This document shows, piece after piece, positions 35,100 to 43,933 of a stretch of 64,000 nt of DNA. The notes below the pieces were generated by a model. That model was not told the DNA's origin. It was given only the letters and a program-made list of their open reading frames with translations, and ran no database searches. The position numbers were made by a program, and so were the translations under genes. This DNA comes from Tritonibacter scottomollicae (GTDB lineage Bacteria > Pseudomonadota > Alphaproteobacteria > Rhodobacterales > Rhodobacteraceae): assembly GCF_003003215.1 (NCBI RefSeq), contig NZ_PVUF01000006.1, positions 1 to 64,000 on the forward strand, given 5' to 3'. Each line of letters begins with the position of its first letter. Position 1 is the first letter of the stretch.

Positions 35100-36758
35100 T
35101 CAGCTGGGATCACGCCAGCGATTGATGATCGGATAGCGCCGGTCAAGCCAGAAGGCCCGCTTGGTCAAGCGGGCACCGGGTGCGGACTGGAAACGTTTGT
35201 ATTCGCTGATATAAAGCAGGTGTTCCACCCGTTTTGCCACATCGCGATCAAAGCCTGCAGCGACGCACTCCGCAATAGATCCGTCCTGATCCACAAGGAT
35301 ATCGAGAATCGCATCCAGCTCGGGATAATCCGGTAGGGAATCGCTGTCTTTCTGGTCCTCGCGCAGCTCCGCCGAGGGGGGCTTGTCGATCACATTCGGG
35401 CGGATCACCTTGCCCTCTGGCCCCATCATCCAGTCGCGGTGATTGGCATTGCGCCAGCGGCAGGTCTCAAACACACGCGTCTTGTAGAGGTCCTTGATCG
35501 GGTTATAGCCGCCGTTCATATCGCCATAGATGGTGGCATAGCCCACAGCCACCTCGGATTTGTTGCCAGTGGTCAGCAGCATCTCGCCAAATTTGTTGGA
35601 CATAGCCATCAGCAACAGGCCGCGCAGTCGCGACTGGATGTTCTCCTCGGTGAGGTCCGCATCACGGCCCGCAAAGAGCGGCGCAAGCGTATTGCTGATC
35701 GCATCACGCCCTTCAGAAATCGGCACATAGTCGTAGTGAACGCCCAGCGCTTTGGCCACGGCCTCGGCATCCTCCAGCGATTCCTTTGAGGTGTATTCGG
35801 ACGGCAGCATAACGCAGCGCACGTTTTCCGACCCCAGCGCATCCACCGCGATGGCGGCGACAATTGCCGAGTCCACGCCCCCCGAAAGGCCCAGCAGCGC
35901 TTTCTTAAACCCGGTTTTGCCCATGTAGTCGCGCAAGGACAGCACCATGGTGCGATAATCCTGCTCCCACGCATCGGGCAGATGTGCCTTTTCGCCCTCT
36001 TGAATGCGCCAGCCATCGGCGGTGCGCTCCAGATCGAGCTGCGTGATGCATTCGTCAAAGACCGGCATCTGAACCGCCAATGTACCATGCGGGTTCAGGG
36101 CAAAGCTGCCGCCGTCAAAGACCTGATCGTCCTGACCGCCCACCATATTGAGGTAGATCACCGGCAGACCGGTCTCGATCGAGCGGGCCACCATGTGATT
36201 GTAGCGGGTCTCCATCTTGCCACGATAATAGGGCGAGCCATTGGGGATCAGCAGGAATTCGGCGCCGGTTTCTTCCAGCGTCTCGGCCACATCCTCATGC
36301 CAGCCATCCTCGCAGATCGGGCTGCCGATGCGGGTATTGCCAACAGAGTATGGCCCGCCCAACGATCCCGCATCAAAAATCCGCACCTCGTCGAATACTG
36401 TCTCGTTTGGCAAATGGTGCTTCAGGCATTTGGAGGCGATCTTGCCGCTCTTGAGGATCAGATAAGCGTTATAGAGCTTGCCATCCTCGACCCATGGGCT
36501 GCCGATCGCCAGCGCCGGACCATCCGCCACCGCAGCGGCCAGCGCCTCGACCTCGGCAATCGCGGCCTGATGAAAGGCCGGCTTCATCACCAGATCCTGC
36601 GTGTTGTATCCTGTGATGAACATCTCCGGCAGCGCCACAAGGTCAGCGCCGGCGTCGCGCCCGGCCTGCCATGCGGTGCGCGCCTTGGCGGCGTTGCCTG
36701 CCAGATCACCAACTGTCGGGTTCAATTGCGCAAGCGTGATGCGAAAACTATCGGCCAT
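35100..36758 (-). CDS. nadE: Glutamine-dependent NAD+ synthetase
   Basis: Converts deamido-NAD to NAD with glutamine as nitrogen donor. The 552-aa protein has an N-terminal nitrilase-like glutaminase (Glu in ALPEMFITGYNTQD, Lys in CLKHHLPNE, Cys in SPICEDGWHED) and a C-terminal synthetase with the PP-loop GLSGGVDSAIVAAI and the later KPPSAELR. The start at 36758 is supported by GAGGA and fits the family start; an ATG at 36779 adds seven residues. It is monocistronic. Confidence 0.95.
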   Translation of the reverse strand: MADSFRITLAQLNPTVGDLAGNAAKARTAWQAGRDAGADLVALPEMFITGYNTQDLVMKPAFHQAAIAEVEALAAAVADGPALAIGSPWVEDGKLYNAYLILKSGKIASKCLKHHLPNETVFDEVRIFDAGSLGGPYSVGNTRIGSPICEDGWHEDVAETLEETGAEFLLIPNGSPYYRGKMETRYNHMVARSIETGLPVIYLNMVGGQDDQVFDGGSFALNPHGTLAVQMPVFDECITQLDLERTADGWRIQEGEKAHLPDAWEQDYRTMVLSLRDYMGKTGFKKALLGLSGGVDSAIVAAIAVDALGSENVRCVMLPSEYTSKESLEDAEAVAKALGVHYDYVPISEGRDAISNTLAPLFAGRDADLTEENIQSRLRGLLLMAMSNKFGEMLLTTGNKSEVAVGYATIYGDMNGGYNPIKDLYKTRVFETCRWRNANHRDWMMGPEGKVIRPNVIDKPPSAELREDQKDSDSLPDYPELDAILDILVDQDGSIAECVAAGFDRDVAKRVEHLLYISEYKRFQSAPGARLTKRAFWLDRRYPIINRWRDPS

Positions 36759-36927
36759 CTGACGGGTCCTCGGATTCATGTCTTAGCAAGCCGTGTATCA
36801 GATCCCTGCCGAAGGGGAAGCCTATGGGGGCAAAACCGTTGCGACCGGGCCGCTGCTGACATAGGTTTGCGGACAAGCAACCCAATTCCAGGCAGCGCTC
36901 GAACGACTTGAGGCAACTGAGGTTTCC

Positions 36928-38370
36928 ATGATCCGCATCGGCTCCACACTTATCCTGACTTCCCTGCTGGCGCTGACCGCGGCGGGCGCCGGGGCTCCCG
37001 CATTTGCACAGGACGGACAGGTCCTGACCACCCAAGACGAGATCGGCGGCGTCTACGAGGGGGAGTTCAAGGGCGGACTGCAACACGGTCAGGGCACCTA
37101 CAAGCTGCCCAACGGCTATGAATATTCCGGCCAATGGGTCGATGGAGAGATCCGTGGCACAGGTGTCGCGCGTTTTCCAAATGGGTCAGTCTACGAAGGC
37201 GAATTCGCCAAGGGCAAACCCGAGGGCATCGGCAAGATCACCTTTGCCGACGGCGGCACCTATGAAGGGGAATGGAAAAACGGCGTGATCAACGGCCAGG
37301 GCGTTGCGATCTATGCCAACGGCGTGCGCTACGAGGGCACATTCGTCAACGCCAAGCACCACGGCCGTGGTGTGATGCAGAACCCCGGTGGTTATGAATA
37401 CGAAGGCGATTGGGTCGAGGGTCGCAAAGAAGGCACCGGCAAGATCACCTATCCCAATGGCGCTACCTATCAAGGCGGCGTCAAGGACGGTAAACTCGAC
37501 GGGCTTGGCACGTTGGTAATGCCCGACGGCCTCAAATACGAGGGCGAATGGGGCGACGACCAGATGAACGGTATGGGCACCCTGACCCAGCCGAACGGCG
37601 ACGTCTACGAAGGTGCGCTGGTCAGTGGCCGCCGTCAGGGCGAAGGCAAGCTGACCTATGCCAATGGCGATGTCTACGAAGGCATGTTCGAAGACGATCT
37701 GCGGCAGGGCCAAGGGATCTACACCGGCACCGACGGATATCTCTACACAGGCCAGTGGCAGGCCGGCCAAATCGAGGGCGAAGGCAAGGTGACCTACCCC
37801 GACGGCTCCGTCTATGTTGGTGAGTTCCGTGATGACCTCGCCCATGGCACCGGCAAGATCACCTATCCCGATGGCTCCACCTACGAAGGCGAATGGGTCG
37901 CCGGGGTGATCGAGGGCGAAGGCACGGCCACCTACCCCAATGGCACCGTCTACGAAGGCAGTTTCAAGAACGCCAAGAACGATGGCCAGGGCGTCATGAC
38001 CTCACCGGAAGGGTATCGTTACGAAGGTGGTTGGAAGGACAGCCTGCGCCATGGCGAGGCGAAGGTCACCTATGCCGACGGCTCAATCTATGAGGGCATG
38101 TTCAAGGATGGTCAGCGCCATGGCACCGGCAAGATCACCCGCCCCGATGGCTTCAGCTATGAGGGCGACTGGGTAGAGGGCAAGATCAACGGTGAAGGGG
38201 TCGCCACCTATGCCAATGGCGACGTTTACGAGGGCAGCTTCGTCAACTCCAAGCGCCAAGGACCGGGCACCATGCGCTACGCGTCCGGGCAGGAGGCATC
38301 GGGCACTTGGGACAATGGCGCATTGTCGCGCGGCGAAGCGAGCCCGACCGACGACGACGGCAGCGAATAA
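36928..38370 (+). CDS. Exported MORN-repeat protein
   Basis: Protein of 480 aa with a signal peptide (LTAAGAGAPAFA) and then about 18 consecutive MORN repeats of ~23 residues, each of the form YEGEW-x-G-x-x-x-G-x-G-x-x-x-YPNG, ending in a short acidic tail. MORN arrays make elongated beta-hairpin scaffolds that bind proteins or lipids. The signal peptide puts this one in the periplasm or outside. GAGG lies 6 bases before the ATG. A glycosyltransferase-like gene follows after 8 bases, so the two are almost surely co-translated. Confidence 0.9.
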   Translation: MIRIGSTLILTSLLALTAAGAGAPAFAQDGQVLTTQDEIGGVYEGEFKGGLQHGQGTYKLPNGYEYSGQWVDGEIRGTGVARFPNGSVYEGEFAKGKPEGIGKITFADGGTYEGEWKNGVINGQGVAIYANGVRYEGTFVNAKHHGRGVMQNPGGYEYEGDWVEGRKEGTGKITYPNGATYQGGVKDGKLDGLGTLVMPDGLKYEGEWGDDQMNGMGTLTQPNGDVYEGALVSGRRQGEGKLTYANGDVYEGMFEDDLRQGQGIYTGTDGYLYTGQWQAGQIEGEGKVTYPDGSVYVGEFRDDLAHGTGKITYPDGSTYEGEWVAGVIEGEGTATYPNGTVYEGSFKNAKNDGQGVMTSPEGYRYEGGWKDSLRHGEAKVTYADGSIYEGMFKDGQRHGTGKITRPDGFSYEGDWVEGKINGEGVATYANGDVYEGSFVNSKRQGPGTMRYASGQEASGTWDNGALSRGEASPTDDDGSE

Positions 38371-38378
38371 CCCCACCG

Positions 38379-39419
38379 ATGGCCACCCTCTGCTACGTCT
38401 TGACCGGGCGCGATCCGCGCCAACACCAAGAGCTGTCCTATAGCATCCTCTCCGCCCTGAAACAGGGCTTGGAGGGGGTTGAGATCCTGCTGGTCTGTGA
38501 CGCTGAAAACCGCCGCACCGAACTGCCGGTCGGACATATGGACATCTCAACGGATCAGATGGAGCGGTGGACCGAGGCGGGTCGCTATCCCGCACACACG
38601 CGGCTGCACGCGTTGCAGATGGTGCTGGAAAAAACTGACGGTCCGGTCTGTCTGGTCGAGACCGACACAGCCTTCAAAGCGGCGCCCGGAGAGCTGTTCA
38701 ACCGGATCACACCGAAGACCCCACTGCTCCATGATCGTGCGGGGTGGCTCTCCTCACGGCCTGAGTGGGGCCCGCTGATCGACGCCTGCCGCGACACTCC
38801 GGAAGAAACTTTGGTTCACACGGGCGCGGAGGTGTTTGACACTGCGACAATCGGGCTTCTGCCTGCACACGCAGATTGCATAAAGAAGACAATATCCCTG
38901 TCAAAATCGCTAAGCGCCACCGCAGCAGCGCACGAAAAAGAACAATTCCTGCTTGGGGCGGCGTTATTGTCCCACACAGAAGACCTGAGCTTTTCCGATG
39001 ACATTGTGACCCATTACGCGGGCTATATGCGTCATGTGTATCATGGCCGGTTCGACGTCATGTTTCCGGCAGGTGCTGCGGTGAACACCGCACTGGCACA
39101 GCAACTTCCCGCTGTAGCAGAGCCGCCGAAACCCTTCCTGTTGCAGCTGAAAGCGAAATACTACGCCCTGCGTCACGGCCTTGGACGGGGCACACAATTT
39201 GGCTATCTCGCCTATCTGTGCGCCTTTGCGGCTCCGACAGCGGAGGGACGCAATGTCTGGGCCAATATTGCGCTGGACATGATGGAGCGCTCTGAAAGAC
39301 CCGCCGCAAAACTGCAGCGTGACCTGCCCAAGCTGGCTCCGGACGCGCTGACACAGGCAGAACTGGCTTCCACAACAGAGGCGCGCTGGCGGGACTTCTG
39401 GGCGAGCAAAGATCTCTAG
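38379..39419 (+). CDS. Glycosyltransferase-like protein of unknown function
   Basis: Protein of 346 aa without signal peptide. The N-terminus MATLCYVLTGRDPRQHQELSYS and the central VCLVETDTAF (a possible DxD metal motif, TDT preceded by hydrophobic residues) recall family GT-A enzymes, and HTGAEVFDTATIGLLP could be the acceptor region. The match is weak and the name is inference. The start at 38379 directly follows the MORN gene; a longer frame from 38307 overlaps that gene. Its TAG stop overlaps the photolyase stop on the other strand by 4 bases. Confidence 0.65.
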   Translation: MATLCYVLTGRDPRQHQELSYSILSALKQGLEGVEILLVCDAENRRTELPVGHMDISTDQMERWTEAGRYPAHTRLHALQMVLEKTDGPVCLVETDTAFKAAPGELFNRITPKTPLLHDRAGWLSSRPEWGPLIDACRDTPEETLVHTGAEVFDTATIGLLPAHADCIKKTISLSKSLSATAAAHEKEQFLLGAALLSHTEDLSFSDDIVTHYAGYMRHVYHGRFDVMFPAGAAVNTALAQQLPAVAEPPKPFLLQLKAKYYALRHGLGRGTQFGYLAYLCAFAAPTAEGRNVWANIALDMMERSERPAAKLQRDLPKLAPDALTQAELASTTEARWRDFWASKDL

Positions 39420-40924
39420 ACGCTGTCTCCCGCGTCAAGCTTGGCGAGGAACGCATCCGCGTCTTTTATGATCGTGGCCCGCTTGTCGTCATCCATTCGA
39501 TCCCAGGTTCGATACATGTTGCCCATGCGCGGGATGCTTTCGAACCGGTCGCGATGGCGATCCAGAAAATGCCAGTACAGCAGGTTGAACGGACAGGCCC
39601 CCTCGCCCGTTTTTTGCTTCACCTTATAGGCGCAACTGCCGCAGTAATTGGACATTCTGTCGATGTAGGCGCCGCTGGAGACATAGGGTTTCGACCCGAC
39701 CACACCCCCGTCTGCAAACTGGCTCATGCCGATGGTATTGGGCGCCTCCACCCATTCGAAGGCGTCCGCATAGACCGCGAGATACCATTCGTGCACCTCC
39801 GCCGGATCCAGCCCGGCCAGCAGTGCAAAATTGCCCGTCACCATCAGCCGCTGGATGTGATGGGCGTAGGCCTCCTCCTTGGTCTGCGCCACCACCTGAG
39901 ACAGGCAGTGCATATCCGTCGAGGCGCCCCAGAACAGCGGTGGCAGGCTACGCGCATGCCCGAGTGCATTTCGGGAGGTATAGTCCTCCCCTTCAAGGAG
40001 ATAGATACCGCGCACAAATTCCCGCCATCCCAGAATTTGCCGAATGAACCCCTCCACCGCGTTGATCGGCGCATCTCCGCGATGGTAGGCAGCCTCCGCC
40101 GCCGCGCAAACCTCGCTCGGCGATAGCAGACCGATATTCAGGTAGGGCGACAGGATGGAATGGTAGAGCCACCGCTCATCCGTCATCATCGCATCCTGAA
40201 AATCCCCGAACTGCGGCAATGCGTGCTCTATGAAGTGCTTCAGCGCGGTCAGCGCCTCTGCCCGCGTGGTGGCAAATCCAAACGGCCGCAAATCACCAAA
40301 ATGCGTGCCAAACCGCTCTTCGACCAGATCGAGCACCTCCGCGACCTCATCATCCGGTTCAAACCAGAGCGGCCCTTCGTGTTCAATCTTCTTTGGCGGG
40401 GCCTTACGGTTGTCCTGATCGAAATTCCACTGCCCACCAACAGGCGAAGTGCCTTCCATCAAGAGACCTGTCTTTTTGCGCATCAGGCGATAGAAATACT
40501 CCATCCGCAGCTGCTTACGCCCCTCCGCCCAATCGGCAAAATCCTTCCGCGTTGCGAAGAAGCGCTCATCCGCGTGCAGATGCACCTTGAGCGGCGCGTA
40601 TTTCAGGGCCCGGATCAGCCGCCATTCCCCGGGCGTGGTGGCCAGCACCTCACCGGCCCCAAACTCCTCAGCCCGGCGCAGCAACTCGCCCACGATCGAG
40701 CCTGCGTTGTCCTTATCATCGAGCCGTGCGTAGGCGACGCGCCAGCCCTCGGCCTCCAGATGCGCGGCAAACTTGCGCATGGCAGCCAGCACCAGCGCAA
40801 TCTTCTTGGGATGGTGAGACACATAGGTGCCCTCATCCGACACCTCGGCCATCACCACCACGTCGCGCGCGGGATCAGCCGCCCGAAGCGCCGACAAATC
40901 ATCAGAAAGCTGGTCGCCCAGCAC
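39416..40924 (-). CDS. Photolyase/cryptochrome family protein, FeS-BCP type
   Basis: Protein of 502 aa close to bacterial (6-4) photolyases such as Agrobacterium PhrB. The [4Fe-4S] cysteines are visible: one in TDMHCLSQV, a pair in NYCGSCAYK and one in GACPFNLLYW. FAD-site segments include QILGWREFVRGIYL and HHIQRLMVTGNFALLAGL. The assigned start is GTG at 40924, giving MLGDQLSDDL. The family usually begins a few residues earlier (LVLVLGDQL); those codons are present upstream but are cut off from an ATG by an in-frame TGA. No ribosome binding site is seen, so the true start is doubtful. Confidence 0.88.
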   Translation of the reverse strand: MLGDQLSDDLSALRAADPARDVVVMAEVSDEGTYVSHHPKKIALVLAAMRKFAAHLEAEGWRVAYARLDDKDNAGSIVGELLRRAEEFGAGEVLATTPGEWRLIRALKYAPLKVHLHADERFFATRKDFADWAEGRKQLRMEYFYRLMRKKTGLLMEGTSPVGGQWNFDQDNRKAPPKKIEHEGPLWFEPDDEVAEVLDLVEERFGTHFGDLRPFGFATTRAEALTALKHFIEHALPQFGDFQDAMMTDERWLYHSILSPYLNIGLLSPSEVCAAAEAAYHRGDAPINAVEGFIRQILGWREFVRGIYLLEGEDYTSRNALGHARSLPPLFWGASTDMHCLSQVVAQTKEEAYAHHIQRLMVTGNFALLAGLDPAEVHEWYLAVYADAFEWVEAPNTIGMSQFADGGVVGSKPYVSSGAYIDRMSNYCGSCAYKVKQKTGEGACPFNLLYWHFLDRHRDRFESIPRMGNMYRTWDRMDDDKRATIIKDADAFLAKLDAGDSV

Positions 40925-40988
40925 AAGTACAAGTCATGTCATGAGACGCAGAACTGTGGTGGAAACTCGCAAAGTCCACAGCATCCCC

Positions 40989-41010
40989 TTCATCTTTTCA
41001 ATAAATACCT
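40989..41010 (-). repeat. Intergenic repeat, half copy B
   Basis: TTCATCTTTTCAATAAATAC at 40989-41008 and the following CT correspond to the AGGTATTT...GAAAAGATGAA tail of copies A and C read on the minus strand, with one base inserted relative to copy C. The GC-rich hairpin half is missing; a different CGCCGGGGG stretch follows. It lies between the divergent photolyase and leuA genes. Confidence 0.5.
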
Positions 41011-41086
41011 AAGCAACGCCGGGGGTTGATGCTGCCTGTGCTGCATCGCAGAGAATTTTGCCCCTTCCCAATTGCCGCATGGCCTG

Positions 41087-41092
41087 TATAAC
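41087..41092 (+). promoter_or_regulatory. Possible -10 element of leuA leader
   Basis: TATAAC ends 7 bases before the leader-peptide ATG at 41100, so transcription would begin at or next to that ATG. A weak TTCCCA about 16 bases upstream could act as -35. This is inference from spacing; no ribosome binding site precedes the leader ATG, which agrees with a leaderless start. Confidence 0.4.
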
Positions 41093-41099
41093 TCAGCCC

Positions 41100-41186
41100 A
41101 TGACCACGTTTTTTGATATCCAGATTGCCGACGCTGCCTCCCGCAGCGCGCTTTCGCGTGGCCTACTGCTCCTAGTCCGCCTCTGA
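41100..41186 (+). CDS. leuA leader peptide (attenuator), 28 aa
   Basis: A 28-codon frame ends in four consecutive leucine codons (CTA CTG CTC CTA, 41163-41174), then Val, Arg, Leu and TGA. It lies 115 bases before leuA. A leucine run just before the stop is the hallmark of ribosome-mediated attenuation of leucine genes: scarce Leu-tRNA stalls the ribosome at these codons and changes RNA folding downstream. The frame lacks a ribosome binding site and begins where transcription is expected to start, as for the leaderless trpL of rhizobia. It is too short for routine gene calling. Confidence 0.78.
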   Translation: MTTFFDIQIADAASRSALSRGLLLLVRL

Positions 41187-41215
41187 GCGTGCCATCCGGC
41201 GCGCCCGCTCAGAGG
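41180..41215 (+). promoter_or_regulatory. Hairpin over the leader stop codon (leuA attenuator)
   Basis: A perfect 10-bp stem (CCTCTGAGCG with CGCTCAGAGG) encloses a 16-nt loop and has the leader stop TGA inside its 5' arm. A ribosome that finishes the leader would melt it, and one stalled on the leucine codons would affect it too. A further GC palindrome GTCCCCGGGGAC lies at 41268-41279. No classical U-tract follows either, so the exact terminating structure is unresolved. Confidence 0.6.
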
Positions 41216-41301
41216 ATGTGCACGCGCGCCACGGATTGGACCCTTTACCCCGCACGCAAGACACGACGTCCCCGGGGACCAGAGCAAGAAAGACATCTGA
41301 C

Positions 41302-42873
41302 ATGACCAGCATTACCGACCAAGATCGCGTCCTGATCTTCGACACGACTCTGCGCGATGGCGAGCAGAGCCCCGGCGCAACCATGACCCATGACGAAAAG
41401 CTCGAGATTGCTGAGCTTCTGGACGACATGGGCGTCGACGTCATCGAGGCTGGGTTTCCCATTGCCTCCGAAGGCGACTTCAATGCGGTGAGCGAGATCG
41501 CCGCGCGCTCGAAGAACTCGATGATCTGCGGCCTCGCCCGCGCCAACCTGAAGGACATCGACCGCTGCGCCGAGGCTGTGCGCAAGGCGGCCCAGCCGCG
41601 CATCCATACCTTTATCGGCACCTCGCCGCTGCACCGCGCCATTCCAGACCTCACCATGGACGAGATGGCCGAACGCATCCATGAAACCGTGACCCATGCC
41701 CGCAACCTGGTGGACAACGTGCAATGGTCGCCAATGGATGCGACCCGCACCGAATGGGATTACCTTTGCCGGGTGATCGAGATCGCAATCAAGGCGGGTG
41801 CCACCACCATCAACATCCCCGACACCGTCGGCTATACAGCACCGCGCGAAAGCGCCGACCTGATCCGTCGCCTGATCGAGACGGTGCCGGGCGCTGACGA
41901 GATCGTCTTTGCCACCCACTGCCACAACGACCTTGGCATGGCGACCGCGAACTCACTGGCCGCAGTCGAGGCCGGCGCGCGCCAGATTGAGTGCACCATC
42001 AACGGTCTGGGTGAACGGGCCGGCAATACCGCGCTGGAAGAGGTCGTCATGGCCATGAAGGTGCGCAATGACATCATGCCCTTTGCCACCGGCATCGACA
42101 CCCGCAAGATCATGCATATCTCGCGCCGGGTCGCGACGGTTTCCGGCTTCAACGTGCAGTTCAACAAGGCCATCGTCGGCAAGAACGCCTTCGCCCACGA
42201 AAGCGGCATCCACCAGGATGGCATGCTGAAGAACAAGGAAACCTTCGAGATCATGCGGCCCGAGGATGTCGGGCTTGCCGGGACCTCCCTGCCCCTTGGC
42301 AAACACTCCGGCCGGGCAGCGCTGCGCGACAAGCTCAGCAACCTCGGTTATGAGGTCGGTGACAACCAGCTCAAGGATATCTTCGTTCGCTTCAAGGAAC
42401 TTGCCGACCGCAAGAAAGAAGTGTTCGACGACGACATCATCGCGCTGATGCGTACGGGTGGCGATGAGGATGACCATCTCAAGCTGGTCTCGATGAAAGT
42501 GGTCTGCGGCACCGGCGGCCCGGCGGAATCCACTGTCGAGATGGAAGTTGACGGTAAAGATGTCTCTGAAACTGCAGAAGGCGACGGCCCGGTCGATGCG
42601 ACCTTCAAGGCGATCCGCAAGATCCACCCCAATGACGCGCATCTGCAGCTTTATCAGGTGCACGCGGTCACCGAAGGTACAGACGCACAAGCCACCGTGT
42701 CCGTCCGGCTGGAAGAAGACGGCATCATCGCCACCGGCGACAGTGCCAACACAGACACCGTGGTTGCCTCTGCCATGGCCTATATCGGCGCGCTCAACCG
42801 CCTGATCGTGCGCCGCAACAAGATGGGCGAAGGCGCGGATGCGCGTGAGATCTCCTACAAGGACATCGGCTGA
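41302..42873 (+). CDS. leuA: 2-isopropylmalate synthase
   Basis: First committed step of leucine synthesis: condenses acetyl-CoA with 2-oxoisovalerate. The 523-aa protein has DTTLRDGEQSPGATM at the start (metal and catalytic site), THCHNDLGMATANSLAAVEAG in the middle, GKHSGRAALRDKL after the barrel and a C-terminal LeuA dimer domain that normally binds leucine for feedback inhibition. The start at 41302 is the family start; a GTG at 41218 overlaps the attenuator. Regulation is probably by the leader peptide upstream plus feedback. Confidence 0.96.
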   Translation: MTSITDQDRVLIFDTTLRDGEQSPGATMTHDEKLEIAELLDDMGVDVIEAGFPIASEGDFNAVSEIAARSKNSMICGLARANLKDIDRCAEAVRKAAQPRIHTFIGTSPLHRAIPDLTMDEMAERIHETVTHARNLVDNVQWSPMDATRTEWDYLCRVIEIAIKAGATTINIPDTVGYTAPRESADLIRRLIETVPGADEIVFATHCHNDLGMATANSLAAVEAGARQIECTINGLGERAGNTALEEVVMAMKVRNDIMPFATGIDTRKIMHISRRVATVSGFNVQFNKAIVGKNAFAHESGIHQDGMLKNKETFEIMRPEDVGLAGTSLPLGKHSGRAALRDKLSNLGYEVGDNQLKDIFVRFKELADRKKEVFDDDIIALMRTGGDEDDHLKLVSMKVVCGTGGPAESTVEMEVDGKDVSETAEGDGPVDATFKAIRKIHPNDAHLQLYQVHAVTEGTDAQATVSVRLEEDGIIATGDSANTDTVVASAMAYIGALNRLIVRRNKMGEGADAREISYKDIG

Positions 42874-42915
42874 AGCACGCCGCCAGAGATTGGCGCAGAC
42901 CTAAAACCAAGCATA

Positions 42916-42945
42916 GAAAAGGGCACCTTCGGTTGCCCTTTTTCG
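42916..42945 (+). terminator. Intrinsic terminator of leuA
   Basis: AAAAGGGCA and TGCCCTTTTT type arms around CCTTCGGT, followed by a T-tract, 43 bases after the leuA stop. The A-rich 5' side also lets it act on the convergent rlmJ transcript. Confidence 0.88.
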
Positions 42946-43041
42946 TTCACTGGGTGTGGAAGAACTCCGACTGCGCAGGCGATTTGGATCGAGGATAAGG
43001 CGCTAAAAGGCACGGCTTTGCAGGACGCCCGGGGGCGCGGC

Positions 43042-43824
43042 TCAACGCAACGCAGAAAAGCGGCGATCAAGGCGCTGCGTTTCCTCGCGCAAACCAAAGG
43101 GGGCATTCACCACAAACAAACCCGATCCGATCATCCGGTGGCCCTCCCGCGCGGGCGGGAAGCGCACTTCGTGCAGCAGCGTTCCCGGCAGGCCCTGAGC
43201 TTCCAGCGCAGTCAGCATCCGCTTGTGCGGGCCATCTGTCAGGATCGGATACCACAACACGATCACGCCAACATTCCACTTGCGATGCAGCTTGCCGATA
43301 ATGCCGGGAATGCGGCTGTAGTCGGATTTGATCTCATAGCTGGGATCAATCAGCAGCACTCCGCGTCGAGGCTCTGGCGGGGCCAGTGACTGCGCCATTT
43401 CGAACCCATCCTGCACATGCACCTTGGCACCGGACCCGCGCATCGACGCGCGCAGGGCCTGTGCTTCCTGTGGATGCAGCTCTGCCAGATGCACATTGTC
43501 GATGGGGCGCAGCACCTCCGTCGCGATGCGCGGCGAGCCCGGATAGCTGGTTGGCCCATGCGCGGCCTGCACACTGTCCAGAACCCGCGCATAGGGGTGG
43601 TCGGCTGGGAACCAGTCCCGTGCGATATCGATACCTCTGGCCGCTTCGCCCGTCTTGACGGCCTCGGCAGACGACAGGTCATAGAGAGCCCGCCCCGCGT
43701 GAGTTTCCAGATAGCTCAGCGGTTTGTCCTTGCGCGTCATGTACTCCAGTATCCACGCGAGCAGCGCGTGTTTCTGGACATCGGCGAGGTTTCCCGCGTG
43801 GTAGATATGTTGGTAGGACAGCAT
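43042..43824 (-). CDS. rlmJ: 23S rRNA (adenine-2030-N6)-methyltransferase
   Basis: Methylates A2030 of 23S rRNA. The 260-aa protein begins MLSYQHIYHAGNLADVQKHALL, the RlmJ signature, has ETHAGRALYDL as part of the SAM site and LLIDPSYE as the catalytic DPPY-like motif (here DPSY). The start at 43824 is supported by GGGAGGG. It is divergent from the lysozyme-like gene. Confidence 0.94.
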   Translation of the reverse strand: MLSYQHIYHAGNLADVQKHALLAWILEYMTRKDKPLSYLETHAGRALYDLSSAEAVKTGEAARGIDIARDWFPADHPYARVLDSVQAAHGPTSYPGSPRIATEVLRPIDNVHLAELHPQEAQALRASMRGSGAKVHVQDGFEMAQSLAPPEPRRGVLLIDPSYEIKSDYSRIPGIIGKLHRKWNVGVIVLWYPILTDGPHKRMLTALEAQGLPGTLLHEVRFPPAREGHRMIGSGLFVVNAPFGLREETQRLDRRFSALR

Positions 43825-43933
43825 GCCCTCCCATAGCGGCAAACCGCGCCCGGCGAAAGAGCGCTCTCTAAACGAAATCTCAACTACAATCGGCCAATCT
43901 GAGGTCAGACATCACCCGCAGAAGCAGGTTGCA

